From assembly GCA_002295325.1 (NCBI GenBank), contig DBGA01000057.1:22206-29125 (forward strand): a stretch of 6,920 bases of DNA, in the 5' to 3' direction. The notes beneath the pieces were generated by a model. It did not search any database. It saw only the letters and a list, made by a program, of their open reading frames with translations, and was not told the DNA's origin. Below, in pieces: positions 6,022-6,920 of the stretch (position 1 is the stretch's first letter; every line of letters starts with the position of its first letter). The translations under genes and the position numbers were made by a program. The DNA comes from Ruminococcaceae bacterium UBA866. GTDB taxonomy: Bacteria; Bacillota; Clostridia; Oscillospirales; Ruminococcaceae.

Positions 6022-6177
6022 TCGCATTAAATAAAAGGGGTGTAAGCTGTTCTAATGAGTTTTTTTATAGAGACTACGTTAAATTTTACAATTGTCAATA
6101 ACTATAAAAATAACAACGTATATTCAAATATCGCCTCAATGCGATTAAGAGATTGGGAGAAGAACCAATCTGCATAA
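5991..6177 (+). pseudogene. Displaced C-terminal part of the membrane-anchored protein
   Basis: One base out of frame with the gene above, 5997 onward reads RHPLFDIIIALNKRGVSCSN EF. At a run of seven T (6060-6066), moving forward one base restores the original frame: FFIETTLNFTIVNNYKNNN, then VYSNIASMRLRDWEKNQSA, with TAA at 6175-6177. The composite continues the beta-rich domain smoothly. It suggests an ancestral protein of about 275 residues damaged by loss of one A near 5994-5996 and gain of one T in the T-run. The last part is also readable as a separate 40-codon frame from ATG 6055, but without a well-spaced ribosome binding site. Beyond the TAA the frame stays open to TAG at 6235. Confidence 0.45.
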
Positions 6178-6271
6178 CACATAGTCTTACTGTTTAATAT
6201 AGGCCCACCACTAACAGAGCAAAATCAACCTTTATAGCTAATGAAATATAAAAATAGAAGGAGATATCGAT

Positions 6272-6593
6272 ATGATAAAAATGGTTAACCAAAAACAACA
6301 ATCTGTGATAATGAACAGATATGAAAGTTTTAAAAAATGACTTTAGGTGTGAACGTCTGATACACGAGCTTGAGGTCGAAGAAGGCATATTTGTTCCCAG
6401 ACCACAGGATAGAGATGTACAGGAACTCAACAAGATAGTTTACTACACCCAAGAGGCACAAGAACGAATAACTCAATTTAAAAGTGCAATTGTAGCTTAT
6501 CAAAAACTATATGAATCACCCGAAAAAATTGACTATGATAGTTATTACCAGTTTGGTGAAATCTCAGCAGTTGAACTCAATGTATCTTTTTGA
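6272..6593 (+). pseudogene. Small unrecognised protein, frameshifted at an A-run
   Basis: ATG 6272 has an excellent ribosome binding site (GAAGGAGA 6257-6264) but encodes only MIKMVNQKQQSVIMNRYESF KK before TGA at 6338. The frame beginning earlier at 6321 and ending at TGA 6591-6593 continues sensibly as NDFRCERLIHELEVEEGIFV, then PRPQDRDVQELNKIV and a helical, charged stretch to ELNVSF. Removing one A from the six-A run at 6332-6337 joins them as RYESFKNDFRCERL, giving about 107 residues. This supports one gene with a +1 slip, not two genes; an internal start at 6321 has no ribosome binding site. The family is not recognised. It lies in the presumed early operon. Confidence 0.6.
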
Positions 6594-6620
6594 CTAACAT
6601 CCAATACAAATTTGGGGAAT

Positions 6621-6883
6621 ATGGTACAGTCATATAGATATGAATATACGCTGAAAAACAAACGCTTAGTTCAAATTGCAATAGGCAATGGGAAATGTAT
6701 TTGGGTTCAACTAAGATGTAAATTGTCATTTAAAGATATGTTTAAAAAAGGTCTTGCACACCAACACGAAGTGGACTTTAGTTATAATAAACGTAATGGG
6801 TTGATAGTTATTTAAAGCCTCGAGTATTTGAATACTTATCAGTTCCAAGATTACGCAATGCACTAGCATCTATTGCAGAGTAA
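6621..6883 (+). pseudogene. Small unrecognised protein with displaced C-terminus
   Basis: From ATG 6621 the frame reads MVQSYRYEYTLKNKRLVQIA and continues through GKCIWVQLRCKLSFKDMF to TAA at 6813-6815. A protein-like continuation lies in a second frame: DSYLKPRVFEYLSVPRLRNA LASIAE, with TAA at 6881-6883, just before the next ribosome binding site. Adding one G to the GGG at 6798-6800 would fuse them (KRNGVDSYLKPR). The start is weak: GGGG is only 3 bp from the ATG, and the preceding gene (ending 6593) is in the same frame. The two could therefore be one original gene split by the TGA at 6591. Product unknown. Confidence 0.4.
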
Positions 6884-6901
6884 TTATTAAAGCGAATCTT
6901 G

Positions 6902-6920
6902 AAAGGGGAATATTTATGTC
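6902..6920 (+). CDS. Start of a further gene (cut by right edge)
   Basis: A strong ribosome binding site, AAAGGGGA (6902-6909), is followed 6 bases later by ATG at 6916-6918 and the start of the next codon. It follows the displaced frame ending at 6883 by about 30 bp, consistent with continuation of the rightward operon. Nothing can be said about the product. Confidence 0.5.

Larger units (their letters stand above)
3391..6920. mobile_element. Probable degraded prophage or integrative-element region (left limit uncertain)
   Basis: Right of the importer terminator the content changes to small genes typical of mobile elements. There are DUF960- and DUF1643-like proteins, a divergent XRE repressor/Cro-like pair, and a rightward string of small, mostly unrecognised and damaged genes with strong ribosome binding sites. 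This is the layout of a lysogeny-control and early region. No integrase, transposase, relaxase or attachment site is in view, so the element type and ends cannot be fixed, and it may continue beyond the right edge. The importer genes next door look intact, which contrasts with the lesions here. Confidence 0.5.

Noticed and set aside
6823..6836. 14-bp inverted repeat AGTATT-TG-AATACT as an operator or att site
   Set aside because: Short and AT-rich, inside a probable coding remnant; it has no partner copy in the window.

Overview
The window looks like DNA from a low-GC, Gram-positive, Clostridia/Bacilli-type bacterium. The codons are AT-rich, ribosome binding sites are strong AGGAGG/AAGGGG types, the lipoprotein has a lipobox, and the sugar importer is of the LplABC/YtcP kind common in Lachnospiraceae, Paenibacillus and relatives. 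No rRNA or tRNA gene and no CRISPR array was seen.

Layout. (1) Positions 1-333 on the minus strand carry two phage-structural-looking fragments: the last codons of one gene and the start of a small gene that runs off the left edge. (2) At a perfect 16-bp palindrome (318-333) this abruptly becomes the plus-strand C-terminal end of an LplB-type permease (325-465). It is followed by an intact second permease (481-1389) and an intact solute-binding lipoprotein (1503-3158). A 16-bp hairpin lies between the last two genes, and a clear intrinsic terminator closes the operon (3226-3275). These genes would import an oligosaccharide or similar solute at the membrane; the ATPase is not here, as is usual for this family. 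(3) From about 3390 to the right edge is a different, accessory block. It holds a DUF960-like gene without a usable start codon, an unrecognised gene with an in-frame TAA, an intact DUF1643 gene, and a divergent XRE repressor/Cro-like pair with operator-like repeats between them. After these come a membrane-anchored protein whose 3' part appears broken by two compensating frameshifts, a small frameshifted gene, another small gene whose natural C-terminus seems to lie in another frame, and a ribosome binding site plus ATG at the very end.

The accessory block reads as the control and early region of a prophage or integrative element in decay. The XRE/Cro pair would be its genetic switch, with the genes to the right as its early operon and the DUF960-unknown-DUF1643 trio as cargo. 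Three genes in it (DUF1643, XRE, Cro) look intact; most of the others carry a plausible single lesion each, several of them at short homopolymers. Sequence error is therefore the main competing explanation for the frameshifts, but not for the nonsense codon or the missing start. No integrase, transposase or clear attachment site is visible. I see no convincing new defence or other system; the most unusual items are the palindromic junction, the terminator-like hairpin inside the DUF960 gene, and the pattern of lesions.
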